This document shows, piece after piece, positions 8,016-17,252 of a DNA stretch of 64,000 nucleotides. Numbering within the stretch: the stretch's first letter is position 1; each line of letters begins with the position of its first letter. The stretch is from Salinisphaera sp. Q1T1-3 (GTDB taxonomy: Bacteria > Pseudomonadota > Gammaproteobacteria > Nevskiales > Salinisphaeraceae), in the NCBI RefSeq assembly GCF_003602005.1, contig NZ_QZWD01000004.1:1-64000 (forward strand), read 5' to 3'. The position numbers and the translations under genes are program-made. The notes under the pieces are model-generated. The model was not told the origin of the DNA. It did not search any database and saw only the letters and a list, made by a program, of their open reading frames with translations.

Positions 8016-8777
8016 TCAGCTCCCGGCGTTTTGGCTCAGCGCCGAATCGCTGTTTGGGGCATCGCCCTCGTCATCGCCGGCGGCCTGCTTGGTCGAGGTG
8101 TCCGTGTTCGGGCTCGCCGACGGCTTGGTACTGGTCTCGTTGTTCTTGGCGACCGGCACGTTCGGAATATCCGGATATTTGGCCAGCTGCTTCTCGTACT
8201 GCTTGATGAAGCCGTCCGGCCCATTGTCGCGGATCGAGCTGGTGTACTGACCGCGCTTGAGCGCCAGATCAGACACGCCCTTGGCGACGACATTGACGAT
8301 CTTCCACTGCCCGCCATCGTTATCGAGCACGTAGTTGATCGGGATTTCCTTGCCGTTGGAAACGATCACGGTGTTGACCTGGGAACGGCCACCCGGCGCA
8401 TCGCCGGTACTCTTGATCTTGAACGACTGATCGCTGTAGCTATCGAAGCGCGTTGCATAGGTCGCGATCGTATCCTTGCGGAACATCGCCTGATACTGCT
8501 TCTGCTGGGCCGCGCTGAGCTTGGACCACGAACTGCCCAGCGCCAGCTTGGCGATACGATTCAGATCGAAGGACTCGTCGATCACGGGGGCCAGTTTCTT
8601 GTATCGGCCCTCGAATCCGAGATCCTGGCCCTGCTTCATGGTCGCGATGAGCGTGTTGTCGAGCGTATCGACCACGTTCCTGGCCGGCGCGGCCGCTGCT
8701 GCGGTCCAGACGCCGACGCTGGCGCAGATCACCACAGCCGCGCTCAGGCCTCTCAACAGTCGAGTCACTGACTTCAT
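8016..8777 (-). CDS. hpnM: HpnM / MlaC-type periplasmic lipid-binding protein
   Basis: Belongs to the MlaC/Ttg2D toluene-tolerance family, whose members carry lipids across the periplasm. The version tied to hopanoid clusters is named HpnM. The 253-residue protein has an N-terminal signal peptide (a hydrophobic run ending AAAAA near residue 30), then the family core with SSWSKLSAAQQKQYQAMF and GQWKIVNVVAKGVSDL. The last about 45 residues are a Ser/Thr/Asp-rich, probably disordered tail. It is the last gene of the minus-strand block, and its partner is likely HpnN. The HpnM rather than MlaC name rests on context. Confidence 0.8.
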   Translation of the reverse strand: MKSVTRLLRGLSAAVVICASVGVWTAAAAAPARNVVDTLDNTLIATMKQGQDLGFEGRYKKLAPVIDESFDLNRIAKLALGSSWSKLSAAQQKQYQAMFRKDTIATYATRFDSYSDQSFKIKSTGDAPGGRSQVNTVIVSNGKEIPINYVLDNDGGQWKIVNVVAKGVSDLALKRGQYTSSIRDNGPDGFIKQYEKQLAKYPDIPNVPVAKNNETSTKPSASPNTDTSTKQAAGDDEGDAPNSDSALSQNAGS

Positions 8778-8935
8778 ACCAAACTTCCTTGTTTCACAGG
8801 CGCCGCACGGCGGGTCGATGAATATGCGGCCACTGTCTTGATCAACAACCCGAATTAGACGCTTTCGAGAATGTCTGTCTGCTGAATAACCCGACCGATC
8901 GGACGTCGGCGGCCCACCGCCAAGTTATTGATCCA

Positions 8936-10069
8936 TCAGGGAACACGACGATAATCCCGACCACGCCAAGCGGTGCGCAGGCCACGCCGGTAGCGCAGTG
9001 CCGACGACCAGGTCATCAGCAGATAACACGTGCCGATCAACGGCATCGCCAACGCCCATGCACCGGTCCGACGATAGTAGAGCAGCGTCGGCAGATAACT
9101 GACCGCCATCAGTACCCATGCGATGGCACCCAGACTGTCGGCCAGCCCCGTTCCAGCCACCAGCGCCAGCGGTGGCACCCAGAACATCAGCCCCATCGCC
9201 AACGTGCAGCCGCCCAGCAGCCACGGGGAATAGCGCAGCTGGCTGTAGGCCGAGCGCGCGACCATGGCATGAATGCCCGCGACGTCGTCATAGCCGCGCA
9301 GACTGGTCGCGGCATGGGTGACACCGACCCAGGTCCGTCCGCCGTGATCGCGTACGCGCCGCGCCAGCGTGCAGTCGTCGATTACTGCATCGGCCAGCGA
9401 TCCGAACCCACCGATCGCGTCCAACATGCGGGTTTCGAGCAGGACACAGCCGCCGGCCGACGCTGCGACGAACCGCGAACCGGCATTGGACAGGGCAAAC
9501 GGATACAGCAGCTTGAAGAAATAGATGAAAGCCGGGATCAGCAGTTTCTCGGCCAGACTCTGCATGCGCAGACGCGCCATCAGCGAAACAAGCTGCCGAT
9601 CCTCGGCGATGGCCTTGTCGCGCAGGCCGGCGATGGTACCGGGCGCGATATGGATATCCGCATCGAGCAGTACGACGCGCGACGTGACCACGTGCCGACG
9701 TGCCTGCTCCAGCGCCCAGAGCTTGCCTGTCCAGCCTTCCGGCAAGGCATCGCCGCTCAGGATCATGAGATTCGATAGACCACTGGCCCGGGCGGCGGCG
9801 GCAGTACCGTCCGTGGAGTTGTCATCCACCAAGATCACGGAGAGGCCGTGGCCCTGACGCGCGAGTGCGGCCAGCGTATCGCCGATCGAGTCCGCCTCGT
9901 CACGCGCCGGGATCAGAACCGTGGTATCCGACAGATCGCAATCGGCAGCGCGTTGCGGATGCGCTTCGAAGCGCTCACGCAACAGCCAGGGCAGCCAGGG
10001 CTGGACAAGCACGCCCAGCCAGATCAGCACGGCGGCCCAGGACAGGATCTCGAGTGAAGATTCGAGCAT
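8936..10069 (-). CDS. hpnB: Hopanoid-associated glycosyltransferase HpnB (GT2)
   Basis: Inner-membrane family 2 glycosyltransferase of the type found in hopanoid clusters. After an N-terminal membrane helix come TTVLIPARDEADSIGDTL, the VDDNSTDGT nucleotide-sugar motif and LLDADIHI (DxD-like), then DDCTLARRVRDHGGRT and several C-terminal membrane segments. The sugar and acceptor are not deducible; a role in headgroup glycosylation is inferred from the family. The ATG at 10069 is my choice; an in-frame TTG at 10090 would add seven residues. It lies downstream of hpnH, in the same direction. Confidence 0.85.
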   Translation of the reverse strand: MLESSLEILSWAAVLIWLGVLVQPWLPWLLRERFEAHPQRAADCDLSDTTVLIPARDEADSIGDTLAALARQGHGLSVILVDDNSTDGTAAAARASGLSNLMILSGDALPEGWTGKLWALEQARRHVVTSRVVLLDADIHIAPGTIAGLRDKAIAEDRQLVSLMARLRMQSLAEKLLIPAFIYFFKLLYPFALSNAGSRFVAASAGGCVLLETRMLDAIGGFGSLADAVIDDCTLARRVRDHGGRTWVGVTHAATSLRGYDDVAGIHAMVARSAYSQLRYSPWLLGGCTLAMGLMFWVPPLALVAGTGLADSLGAIAWVLMAVSYLPTLLYYRRTGAWALAMPLIGTCYLLMTWSSALRYRRGLRTAWRGRDYRRVP

Positions 10070-10246
10070 ATCTTTCGGCGCAACAATCAAAAAGACCGCC
10101 GAGATTTTCGACGGTCACATGGCATCAGCCGGTGGCGATTCGAGTCGGCCGGCACGATCGACGACGATTTGCCGCCGCCTCACCGCGCCCGGCCGTAATC
10201 GCAAGCCGGCCGGCGGCACGCCCCTGAGGCGGCCGCCGACAGCGGT

Positions 10247-11395
10247 TCAGCTGACTTTTTCGCGCTCGCCGCTCTTCTCGCTGTCGCGACGCCCGATCGA
10301 CGAAATCGGAATACGCGTGGCCGTCGCTTCGCTGCGATCCCCGTAGAGAATCGGCTGTTCCTCGGCGAAATCGCCGGTCAGACGCGGGCCCTGCATCATC
10401 ACGCGGAACGCCTTGAGCGGGTGCCGGAAGGTATCGTCGACCGCCGTGCCTTCGTAGCCGCAGTGCGCCATGCAGTTGTCGCACTTCGGATTGCGGCCCA
10501 CGCCGTACTTGTCCCATTCGGTGTTTTCCATCAGGCCCTTGAAGGTCTTTTCGTAACCTTCGTCGACCAGGAGATAGCAGGGCTTCTGCCAACCGAAGAT
10601 GTTGTAGGTGACGTTGGACCAGGGCGTGCACTCGTAGGACTCGTTACCGGCCAGGAAGTCCAGATACAGCGACGAGTGGTTGAGTTTCCAGTCCGACCCG
10701 CGCTCGCGACCGTGACGGAAGATCTCACGGAACAGGTTCTTGGCCTTGGAACGGCCCAGGAAGACGTCCTGGCGCGGTGCGTGCTCGTAGGAGTAGCCCG
10801 GCGAGACGGTGATGCCCTCGACACCCAGATCGGTGACGTAATCGAAGAAGTCGGCGACCTCTTCCGGCACTTCGCCGTCGAACAACGTGCAGTTAATGGT
10901 CACCCGGAAGCCACGATCACGCGCCATCTCGATGGCCTGGACCGCTTTCTCGAACACGCCTTCCTGACAGACGGATTCGTCGTGACGCTCCTTCAGGCCG
11001 TCCAGATGGACCGACCAGGTGAAGTAAGGCGACGGATCGTAATCGTCCATCTTCTTCTTCATGAGAAGCGCGTTCGTGCACAGATACACGAACTTCTTGC
11101 GCGCCACGATGCCCTTGATGATCTCGGGCATGTCCTTGTGAATCAGCGGCTCACCGCCGGGGATCGAGACCATGGGCGCGCCGCACTCGTCGACCGCGTT
11201 CAGGGCATCCTCGACGCTCATGCGCTGTTTGAGAATATCCTTGGGATGGTCGATCTTGCCGCAACCGGCACAGGCCAGATTGCACTGGAACAGCGGTTCC
11301 AGCATCAGCACCAGCGGATAGCGTTCCACGCGCGCCAGTTTCTGCTTCATGATGTAGCTGGCGACGCGATACTGTTGAATCAGCGGTACGGACAT
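10247..11395 (-). CDS. hpnH: Adenosylhopane synthase-type radical SAM protein HpnH
   Basis: Adds an adenosyl group to hopene, the first step of side-chain extension to C35 hopanoids. The 382-residue protein has the radical SAM cluster motif with Cys 38, 42 and 45 (CNLACAGC) and the SIPGGEPL motif for SAM binding. It also has a C-terminal segment with further Cys residues (CDNCMAHCGYEG). An AGAGG lies upstream of the ATG. Its upstream neighbour on the same strand is phnW, with an AT-rich 122-bp gap that may hold a promoter. Confidence 0.93.
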   Translation of the reverse strand: MSVPLIQQYRVASYIMKQKLARVERYPLVLMLEPLFQCNLACAGCGKIDHPKDILKQRMSVEDALNAVDECGAPMVSIPGGEPLIHKDMPEIIKGIVARKKFVYLCTNALLMKKKMDDYDPSPYFTWSVHLDGLKERHDESVCQEGVFEKAVQAIEMARDRGFRVTINCTLFDGEVPEEVADFFDYVTDLGVEGITVSPGYSYEHAPRQDVFLGRSKAKNLFREIFRHGRERGSDWKLNHSSLYLDFLAGNESYECTPWSNVTYNIFGWQKPCYLLVDEGYEKTFKGLMENTEWDKYGVGRNPKCDNCMAHCGYEGTAVDDTFRHPLKAFRVMMQGPRLTGDFAEEQPILYGDRSEATATRIPISSIGRRDSEKSGEREKVS

Positions 11396-11478
11396 TTGAA
11401 CCTCTTCTTGGCGCCCGACGTCATGCGGGGTGTGTCGGGCGGCAGCATAATGACCGGCCGGCCCGTTTCTCCGACTGC

Positions 11479-11484
11479 ATTATA
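11479..11484 (-). promoter_or_regulatory. hpnH: Possible -10 element of an internal promoter for hpnH-hpnB-hpnM
   Basis: A perfect TATAAT on the minus strand lies in an unusually AT-rich island between phnW and hpnH. It is part of an imperfect palindrome containing ACATTCAATGT. No good -35 hexamer is seen at 16-18 bp, so the site may be weak, activator-dependent or fortuitous. Confidence 0.35.
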
Positions 11485-11517
11485 CATTCAATGTGATACA
11501 TCGACCATTGTTGCACA

Positions 11518-12591
11518 TCAGCGCGCAATGATCTCGTCGATCGTTTCGATCAGTCGGGTCATGTCGCTCGGCTCGAGCGCCCCCATCGTCGAGATGCGAA
11601 AGATCTCGTCGGCCAGCGTGCCCTGACCGGCGTAGATCACGTAGCCGGCTGTCTTGAGCCCATCGTGCAGCCTATCGTAGGACACGCCCGGCGGCAGCCG
11701 ATAGGCACGCAGGACCGCCGACGAGACCCCCGGCGGCAGCAACCGTTCGATCCCCCGCTCGACCAGTCCGGCCTCGACCTGATCGGCGAGCTGACGATAC
11801 CGGTCACGACGCGCCGACCAGCCACCGGCCTCGGCATGCTCCTGCAGGGCTTCGGCCAGCGCGTAAAAAGCCGGTATGCCCGGCGTGAACGGGGTGCCGC
11901 GCGCATCCTGCTTGGCACAGTAACCCGCCAGATCCAGATACAGCGCCCGTGGCACAGCCCTAGCCAGCGCGCGACGACGCACGATCACGAACGCGGCACC
12001 GGGCGCGCCGTGCAGACACTTGTTGGCGGTCGCGGCCACGGCTGTCACCGCCGGGGCGAACTCGATCGCCTCGGCACCGAAACTGGACACGGCATCGACG
12101 AGCAACGCCACCCCGTGGCGCTCGCAGCAATGCGCGATGTCGGCCAGGTCGTTCAACCGCCCGGTGGTGGTCTCGTGATGTACGACGGCGACATGCGTGG
12201 GCACGACGGCATCGATTCGCGCGGACAGCGCCGCCATGTCGATCGCCTCGCCCCAGTCCAGACGCAGCGTATCGTGATCGATGTCGTGGACTTCGGCCAT
12301 GCGTGTCATGCGCTCGCCGTAGACGCCGTTCTCGATCACCAGCACGCGCGCGCCCTCGCCCGGCAGCGAGGCCATCATCGACTCGACCGCGGCGGTCCCC
12401 GAACCGCTGATCACCACCGCCGCCCAGTCGTCGGGCGCCAGATCATGCACGGCGAGCAGCCGCGCGCGGATATCGTCCTGCAGGTCGAAGAATTCGGCCT
12501 CGCGATGACACAGATCCGGCCCGGCGAGCGCGTTGCGTACACGCGGGGTCAGCGTCACCGGACCGGGATTGAGCAACAGTTCACCGCTCAT
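11518..12591 (-). CDS. phnW: 2-aminoethylphosphonate--pyruvate transaminase
   Basis: PLP enzyme that interconverts phosphonoacetaldehyde plus alanine and AEP plus pyruvate. Beside pepM and a phosphonopyruvate decarboxylase it should run in the biosynthetic direction. The 357-residue class V fold starts with LLLNPGPVTLTPRVR; it has the PLP-binding Asp 166 in LLVDAVSSFG and the Schiff-base Lys 191 in TANKCLHGAPG. GGGGGG lies just before the ATG. Its start overlaps the upstream decarboxylase stop by 4 bp (ATGA). No phnX or C-P lyase genes are nearby. Confidence 0.92.
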   Translation of the reverse strand: MSGELLLNPGPVTLTPRVRNALAGPDLCHREAEFFDLQDDIRARLLAVHDLAPDDWAAVVISGSGTAAVESMMASLPGEGARVLVIENGVYGERMTRMAEVHDIDHDTLRLDWGEAIDMAALSARIDAVVPTHVAVVHHETTTGRLNDLADIAHCCERHGVALLVDAVSSFGAEAIEFAPAVTAVAATANKCLHGAPGAAFVIVRRRALARAVPRALYLDLAGYCAKQDARGTPFTPGIPAFYALAEALQEHAEAGGWSARRDRYRQLADQVEAGLVERGIERLLPPGVSSAVLRAYRLPPGVSYDRLHDGLKTAGYVIYAGQGTLADEIFRISTMGALEPSDMTRLIETIDEIIAR

Positions 12592-13751
12592 GATCCCCCC
12601 GCACCGATATGTGCCATCAGACGCGTCCGCACGTCGATCGGCGAGACGTTCGGCCGCGGCAGATTGGCCTTGTCCACGCCCGGCTCGATATGCAGGTGGG
12701 CGAAGGCCGGGCCCTGCGTGCTGCCGGTCAGCAGCTGATCGATCAGGCTCCGTTCGTGGCCTTCATGGACCGTGCGATAACCGCAGGCGGCGGCGATCGC
12801 CCCGAACGACAGACCGGCGGATACGGTGGCCTGGCCCCCGGTTGATTCGTGCATGCCATTGTCCAGCAACAGATGCGCCAGATTGGTCGGCCCGTAGGCG
12901 GCCAGCGTGGCCATTCCGCCGAGGCGCATCAGGGCGGCCCCGTCGCCGTCGACGACGATGACCTTGAGGTCGGGTCGGGCAGAGGCCAGTCCCAGGCCCA
13001 GCAGCGGCGCACACCCCATCGAGCCGACCATGTAAAGATGGTTGGGCCGATCGGCCACGGCGAACAGTTCACGTCCGGCGTACCCGGTCGAGGCGATGAT
13101 CACACTGTTGTCCGGATCGGTCGAGGCCACCAGATCACGCAGCGCGTCGCGGCGCGAAATGCCCGGCGCATCGACCGGACGGCGCGGTGCCGGCCGATAG
13201 GTGATGGCGCCGCGGCTCTGGCTCGGCGAGGCGCTCTCGCGCAGCTCGGCCGGGGCGACCGTGTTTTTCTTCATCAGCAGGCAGTATGGCCGCCCGGTCT
13301 CGTTCATGTGGGCTTCGGCCCGAGCGAGCGCAGCATCGATCGCCTCGGCCTCGTCGGGGAAGAATTCCCACGGCACGTCCATCGTTTCGAGCATGTCCGT
13401 GGTGATCCGGCCCATCAACGCATGCTGCGGCTCGTCCGAGACGTCCGGCGCGCCGCGCCAGGTCACGATCAGCAGGATCGGCAGCTCGAACACCCAGTTC
13501 AACGAGGTCAGCGGCGAGACCGCGTTACCGAGACCGGAGTTCTGCATCATGGCCACGGCCCGGCCGCCGGCCAACGCCCGACCGGCGGCCAGGGCCACCG
13601 CATCGCCCTCGTTGGCGGCCGAGACATAAGTCAGCCGCTCGGCATCGATCACGGTGTTGATGAACGGGGTGAGAAACGAACACGGCACCCCGGCGTAATA
13701 GTCGTAGCCGTAGGCGGCGGCCCGATCGATGAAATCGTCGGCTTCGATCAT
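12588..13751 (-). CDS. aepY: Phosphonopyruvate decarboxylase
   Basis: Thiamine-diphosphate enzyme that converts phosphonopyruvate to phosphonoacetaldehyde. This irreversible step pulls the unfavourable PEP mutase equilibrium forward. The 387-residue protein has [12 protein letters not shown] at the N-terminus, [14 protein letters not shown] with the catalytic Glu, [16 protein letters not shown], and the ThDP motif from [13 protein letters not shown] to [14 protein letters not shown]. The GGAGAG upstream supports the ATG at 13751. It overlaps the pepM fusion stop and the phnW start by 4 bp each, a tightly coupled trio. Confidence 0.92.
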   Translation of the reverse strand: MIEADDFIDRAAAYGYDYYAGVPCSFLTPFINTVIDAERLTYVSAANEGDAVALAAGRALAGGRAVAMMQNSGLGNAVSPLTSLNWVFELPILLIVTWRGAPDVSDEPQHALMGRITTDMLETMDVPWEFFPDEAEAIDAALARAEAHMNETGRPYCLLMKKNTVAPAELRESASPSQSRGAITYRPAPRRPVDAPGISRRDALRDLVASTDPDNSVIIASTGYAGRELFAVADRPNHLYMVGSMGCAPLLGLGLASARPDLKVIVVDGDGAALMRLGGMATLAAYGPTNLAHLLLDNGMHESTGGQATVSAGLSFGAIAAACGYRTVHEGHERSLIDQLLTGSTQGPAFAHLHIEPGVDKANLPRPNVSPIDVRTRLMAHIGAGGS

Positions 13752-15382
13752 CGCGTCTCTCCGTAAGCAAAGGCAGAGGCCGCCCGCAGATCGTCCAGAT
13801 CGTTGATGTCGAGCCAGTGCCCGGTGATGTAAATGACGTGGACAGTACGACCGGCGGCGATCAGCGTATTGAGCAGATCGGGGACGCCCGCGGTCTCGAA
13901 ACGCCCTTCGGCACGCAGTGTGTCCAGCGCTTCGCGAATCCAGACCCGGCCCTCGCCGCGCGTGCGCATGATGCCGATCCAGCGCCCGTCGGGGGCACGC
14001 TCCGGGGCATCCGCCCCGCCCACGTGGGCCAGCGTGACATCTTGCGCGAACATCGAGCGATCATCCGGTGCGCTGCACCAGGCCGGATCGCGCGGCGGGG
14101 CCTCGCTGCGCCGGCCGTGCGAATCGACGACCACGGTGATTTCATGATCGATGTCGAGCAGGTCAGCCAGCACGTGGCGACGGAACAGCAGGTCGCCATA
14201 GATGATCAGGTTGTCATCGCCGAAATGCTCGCGCGCACAGTTCAGCGAGGCCAGCTCGCCGGTCGTCTCATAGTCGGGGTTCTCGACGACTTTCACCCCG
14301 GCCACATCGATCGTTTCCGGGTGATAGCCGCCCACGGCGGTGATGTCGTGCAGCCCGTTCTGCTTGAAGACGTCGACCAGATGCCGCAATAGCGGTTTGC
14401 CGGCGACTTCGAGCATGGCCTTGGGACGTGCCTTTGTCACCGGTTCCAGCCCTTCGCCGCGTGCTGCGGCCAGCACGATCGCGCGCGTGGCCGCGCCCGC
14501 ATCACCGGCGTAGCGGCGTTCGGCCTCGCGCAGCTCCGGGTCGCCCTGCAGACGGAACACTTCCGATACCGGGGCGATACGATCCTCGACGCCGGCCAGT
14601 GTCTGGGTCTCGTGAATTTCAGCGACCGTCTTCTGCATGGCGGTCACCGCCGCGCGCACGGTGTGATTGGCCCAGATCACCAGACTGATACCCGCCGCCC
14701 GGAATACATCGGTCGGCGTGGAATAGTACTTGGTGGGCACGATCACCAGCGGGCAGGCCCCGTCCCAGCCGGCCGCGAAACGCTTGATGTTGTCGAACGT
14801 CCGGGCCTTGTCGTGAATGAGGATGGCATCGGCCCCGGCGGCCTCGTAGGCCCGCGCGCGCTCCAGCGCCTCTTCGACGGACCAGCCGGCGATCAGGGCC
14901 TCGACGCGAGCCACGATGCAGAAATCCGGATCCCGCTGGGCATCCTTGCCGGCCCGGATCTTGCCGCAGAATTCATCGATGTCGGCCAGCGGCTGACGTT
15001 CGCCGTCGATGAAGCTGTTGGTCTTGGGAAACAGCTTGTCCTCGATGCACACACCGGCCACACCACGTGACTCGAGCTTGGTGACCAGCCGGCGCAGATT
15101 GTTGAAGTTGCCGTAGCCGGTATCGCCGTCCAGCAGGATCGGCACCTCGGAGGCATCGGCCATGAATTCGACCGCTTCGAGCACCTGCGTCCAGCTCGCC
15201 TCGTTGGAATCGCGCACGCCGAACGCCGCCGACAGCGCCAGGCCCGAAGCCCAGATTCCGGCAAAACCGGCCTCTTCGACGATGCGCGCGGACAGGCCGT
15301 TGTGCGCTTCCATGATGAACTCGAGCCGGTCGGATTCGAGCAGATCGCGCAGGGCGCGCGCCTTGGTTCGTTGCTTGGCCAT
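13748..15382 (-). CDS. pepM: Phosphoenolpyruvate mutase fused to nucleotidyltransferase (PepM-PntC type)
   Basis: Residues 1 to about 290 are PEP mutase, which forms the C-P bond (PEP to phosphonopyruvate). The signature [10 protein letters not shown] spans residues 114-123, and [10 protein letters not shown] gives the metal site. Residues about 301-544 are a nucleotidyltransferase with [17 protein letters not shown] and a GDLLF motif. The usual LAAGxGxR loop reads LAAARGEG, an odd variant. PepM-nucleotidyltransferase fusions are known, and the second domain (PntC) activates AEP with CMP; this assignment is inferred here from order and family. It starts the AEP gene trio. Confidence 0.92.
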   Translation of the reverse strand: MAKQRTKARALRDLLESDRLEFIMEAHNGLSARIVEEAGFAGIWASGLALSAAFGVRDSNEASWTQVLEAVEFMADASEVPILLDGDTGYGNFNNLRRLVTKLESRGVAGVCIEDKLFPKTNSFIDGERQPLADIDEFCGKIRAGKDAQRDPDFCIVARVEALIAGWSVEEALERARAYEAAGADAILIHDKARTFDNIKRFAAGWDGACPLVIVPTKYYSTPTDVFRAAGISLVIWANHTVRAAVTAMQKTVAEIHETQTLAGVEDRIAPVSEVFRLQGDPELREAERRYAGDAGAATRAIVLAAARGEGLEPVTKARPKAMLEVAGKPLLRHLVDVFKQNGLHDITAVGGYHPETIDVAGVKVVENPDYETTGELASLNCAREHFGDDNLIIYGDLLFRRHVLADLLDIDHEITVVVDSHGRRSEAPPRDPAWCSAPDDRSMFAQDVTLAHVGGADAPERAPDGRWIGIMRTRGEGRVWIREALDTLRAEGRFETAGVPDLLNTLIAAGRTVHVIYITGHWLDINDLDDLRAASAFAYGETR

Positions 15383-15423
15383 AAGAATAGAGCGTCGGGG
15401 AGCGGGGGAAACAGGTCGTCTGT

Positions 15424-16188
15424 CTAGCGGGCGTGATCTTCGAGCCGGGGCAGCACATCGGCCTCGGCGTGCGTCACGTCATCGGGGTAATCGATCTCGA
15501 TCCAGGGCAGGCCCGTGATATCGGCGGCCTCGAACGCGCTGTCAGCCGCACACATGACCTGCTGGAGCGCGGCTTCGTGCGGGGCATCCGCGTCGGCGGC
15601 ATGAACCGCCACGCAGGCCTCGAGCACGCGCCGCGCGCTGGCCGGCGACAACCGGAAGAACCCGACCGACTCGCCGACCGTGTCGTAGTCCAGATCGGCG
15701 GGCAGGTTCTTGTCGAACGCCACCACCCGGCCATCGGCCAGGGCCACCTTGACCGCCTCGGCGTCATCGGCGGCCACACTGCAGTCGATGGCCAGCCGGT
15801 CCGGGGCACCGGCGCCCACGAACCGGGCGAGCAGGCGATCGTCGTAGAGCACGTCGGCGTCCATGAGCAGGACATCGTCATCGCCGGACATGATGTCCCG
15901 CGCGGCCATGACGGAGCCCGCGCTGCCTTCGCGAAAAGCCGCGTTATGCACGGTATCGACGGTCATTTCGGGCGCAGCGTCGGGCACGACGGCCGACAGC
16001 GCCTGTTCGATCTGCATGGCCTCACTGCCGACGACCACGCTGAGTCGGTGCACACCGGCCGCGGCCAGATGCCGCAAGTGGCGCTCGAGCAGACTCTTGC
16101 CCTCGAACGGCAGAAGGCATTTCGGCCCGCCACCGGTGATGCGATCCAGACGACGGCCGAGACCGGCTGCCAGAAGCACTGCGTGCAT
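15424..16188 (-). CDS. Second, stand-alone sugar/phosphonate nucleotidyltransferase
   Basis: A 254-residue NTP transferase. It opens with [20 protein letters not shown] and then [18 protein letters not shown], the canonical loop that the PepM-fused domain lacks. It also has [13 protein letters not shown] for metal binding and a late IEIDYPDD motif. Similar proteins include phosphocholine cytidylyltransferase-like enzymes. It could be the true activator of AEP, or activate a different headgroup or sugar. The ATG at 16188 begins the conserved fold; longer upstream readings lack support. It follows the hpnL-like gene after 10 bp. Confidence 0.82.
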   Translation of the reverse strand: MHAVLLAAGLGRRLDRITGGGPKCLLPFEGKSLLERHLRHLAAAGVHRLSVVVGSEAMQIEQALSAVVPDAAPEMTVDTVHNAAFREGSAGSVMAARDIMSGDDDVLLMDADVLYDDRLLARFVGAGAPDRLAIDCSVAADDAEAVKVALADGRVVAFDKNLPADLDYDTVGESVGFFRLSPASARRVLEACVAVHAADADAPHEAALQQVMCAADSAFEAADITGLPWIEIDYPDDVTHAEADVLPRLEDHAR

Positions 16189-16198
16189 AGAAAATCCT

Positions 16199-17212
16199 TC
16201 AGGTTTGTCGGATGGACGACCGCGGTTTCTCACCGCGGATACGGCGCGCTCGGCCGGATACGATGCGGCCCTCGGCGATCTGCCAGGCCACCAGACCCGG
16301 CAGACCGAGTGACAGCTCGCGCACCCGCTTGACCAGCGACAGCGCCACACCGGTCTCGGCATCGAGCCCGACCAGTGTGGCAAGCAGGGCGAATCCGCCT
16401 TCCTGTACGCCGAGCGCCCCGGGGATCACGAACGCGGCGCCGCGAATGGCCTGGCCAAGGGCCTCGATCATGAGCGCATCGTCGACACCGACCGGATGGC
16501 CGAGGAAATACAGCGCGAGCCAGACCTCGCCGGTGCCCACGAACCAGCCCACCAGACGCCAGGCCAGTCCGCGCAGCACGACACCCGGCCGGGCATAGAT
16601 CGCCGCAATCGCGACATCCAGCGCCTTGGCACCACCAACGAAATCCAGCCCCGCGCGGCCGCCGCCGACGCGGTGCACGAAACCGGCCAGGACGCCGAAC
16701 ATGCCGCCGCGCTGCAGCCGGTAGAACGTGGCCAGAATCGCCAGCATCGCGGCAATGCCGATGCCCAGTGCCCAGGCCAGGTCCGGCCGGCTCATCAGGG
16801 CCAGAAGCATGAGCAGCCCGGCGATCGCGAACAGCATCTGGCCGATGGCCGCCAGCGTCGTGTCGACCACCACGCTCGCCCCGGTTTCAGCGCCGGCCAG
16901 CCCCCGCTTGATGAGCAGGCGGGCCTTGGCGATGTCGCCGCCGATCTGGGCAACCGGCAACAGACCGTTGATCGATTCGCCGATCCAGCGGGCCCAGACG
17001 ATATGCAATATCGGCGGGCGCGGCCGATCGAACAGCAGGCGCCAGGCGTGGCTGTCGATGACCAGTGGCACCAGATGCCAGGCCGTGACCGCGACCAGAC
17101 CCCAGCCGACCGCGGCCACCGCACGGGCAAGCGCGCCGGCGCCCTGCCAGGCGAGCATGGCCGTGAACAAAGCCAGCCCGACCAGCAGCATCAACGCTGC
17201 CATACGCTTCAT
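16199..17212 (-). CDS. hpnL: HpnL-like integral membrane protein (UPF0104 / flippase-like)
   Basis: A 337-residue multi-spanning membrane protein of the LPG-synthase-TM/UPF0104 fold, seen in hopanoid clusters as HpnL. It shows family features such as WARWIGESINGLLPVAQIGGD near residues 74-94 and GAAFVIPGALGVQEGGFALL near 260-280. About eight hydrophobic helices are apparent. Its biochemical role is not established; a lipid translocator or scaffold is inferred. It sits between the oxygenase and the second nucleotidyltransferase, so it could equally serve the phosphonolipid branch. Confidence 0.78.
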   Translation of the reverse strand: MKRMAALMLLVGLALFTAMLAWQGAGALARAVAAVGWGLVAVTAWHLVPLVIDSHAWRLLFDRPRPPILHIVWARWIGESINGLLPVAQIGGDIAKARLLIKRGLAGAETGASVVVDTTLAAIGQMLFAIAGLLMLLALMSRPDLAWALGIGIAAMLAILATFYRLQRGGMFGVLAGFVHRVGGGRAGLDFVGGAKALDVAIAAIYARPGVVLRGLAWRLVGWFVGTGEVWLALYFLGHPVGVDDALMIEALGQAIRGAAFVIPGALGVQEGGFALLATLVGLDAETGVALSLVKRVRELSLGLPGLVAWQIAEGRIVSGRARRIRGEKPRSSIRQT

Positions 17213-17252
17213 GCGACGACTCGTTTAAAACGCGGACCAGATGCCGGTGCGA

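Noticed and set aside
15424-16383. Longer version of the second nucleotidyltransferase starting near 16383
   Set aside because: The extra N-terminal 65 residues overlap the end of the hpnL-like gene and lack family similarity; the conserved fold begins at the ATG at 16188.
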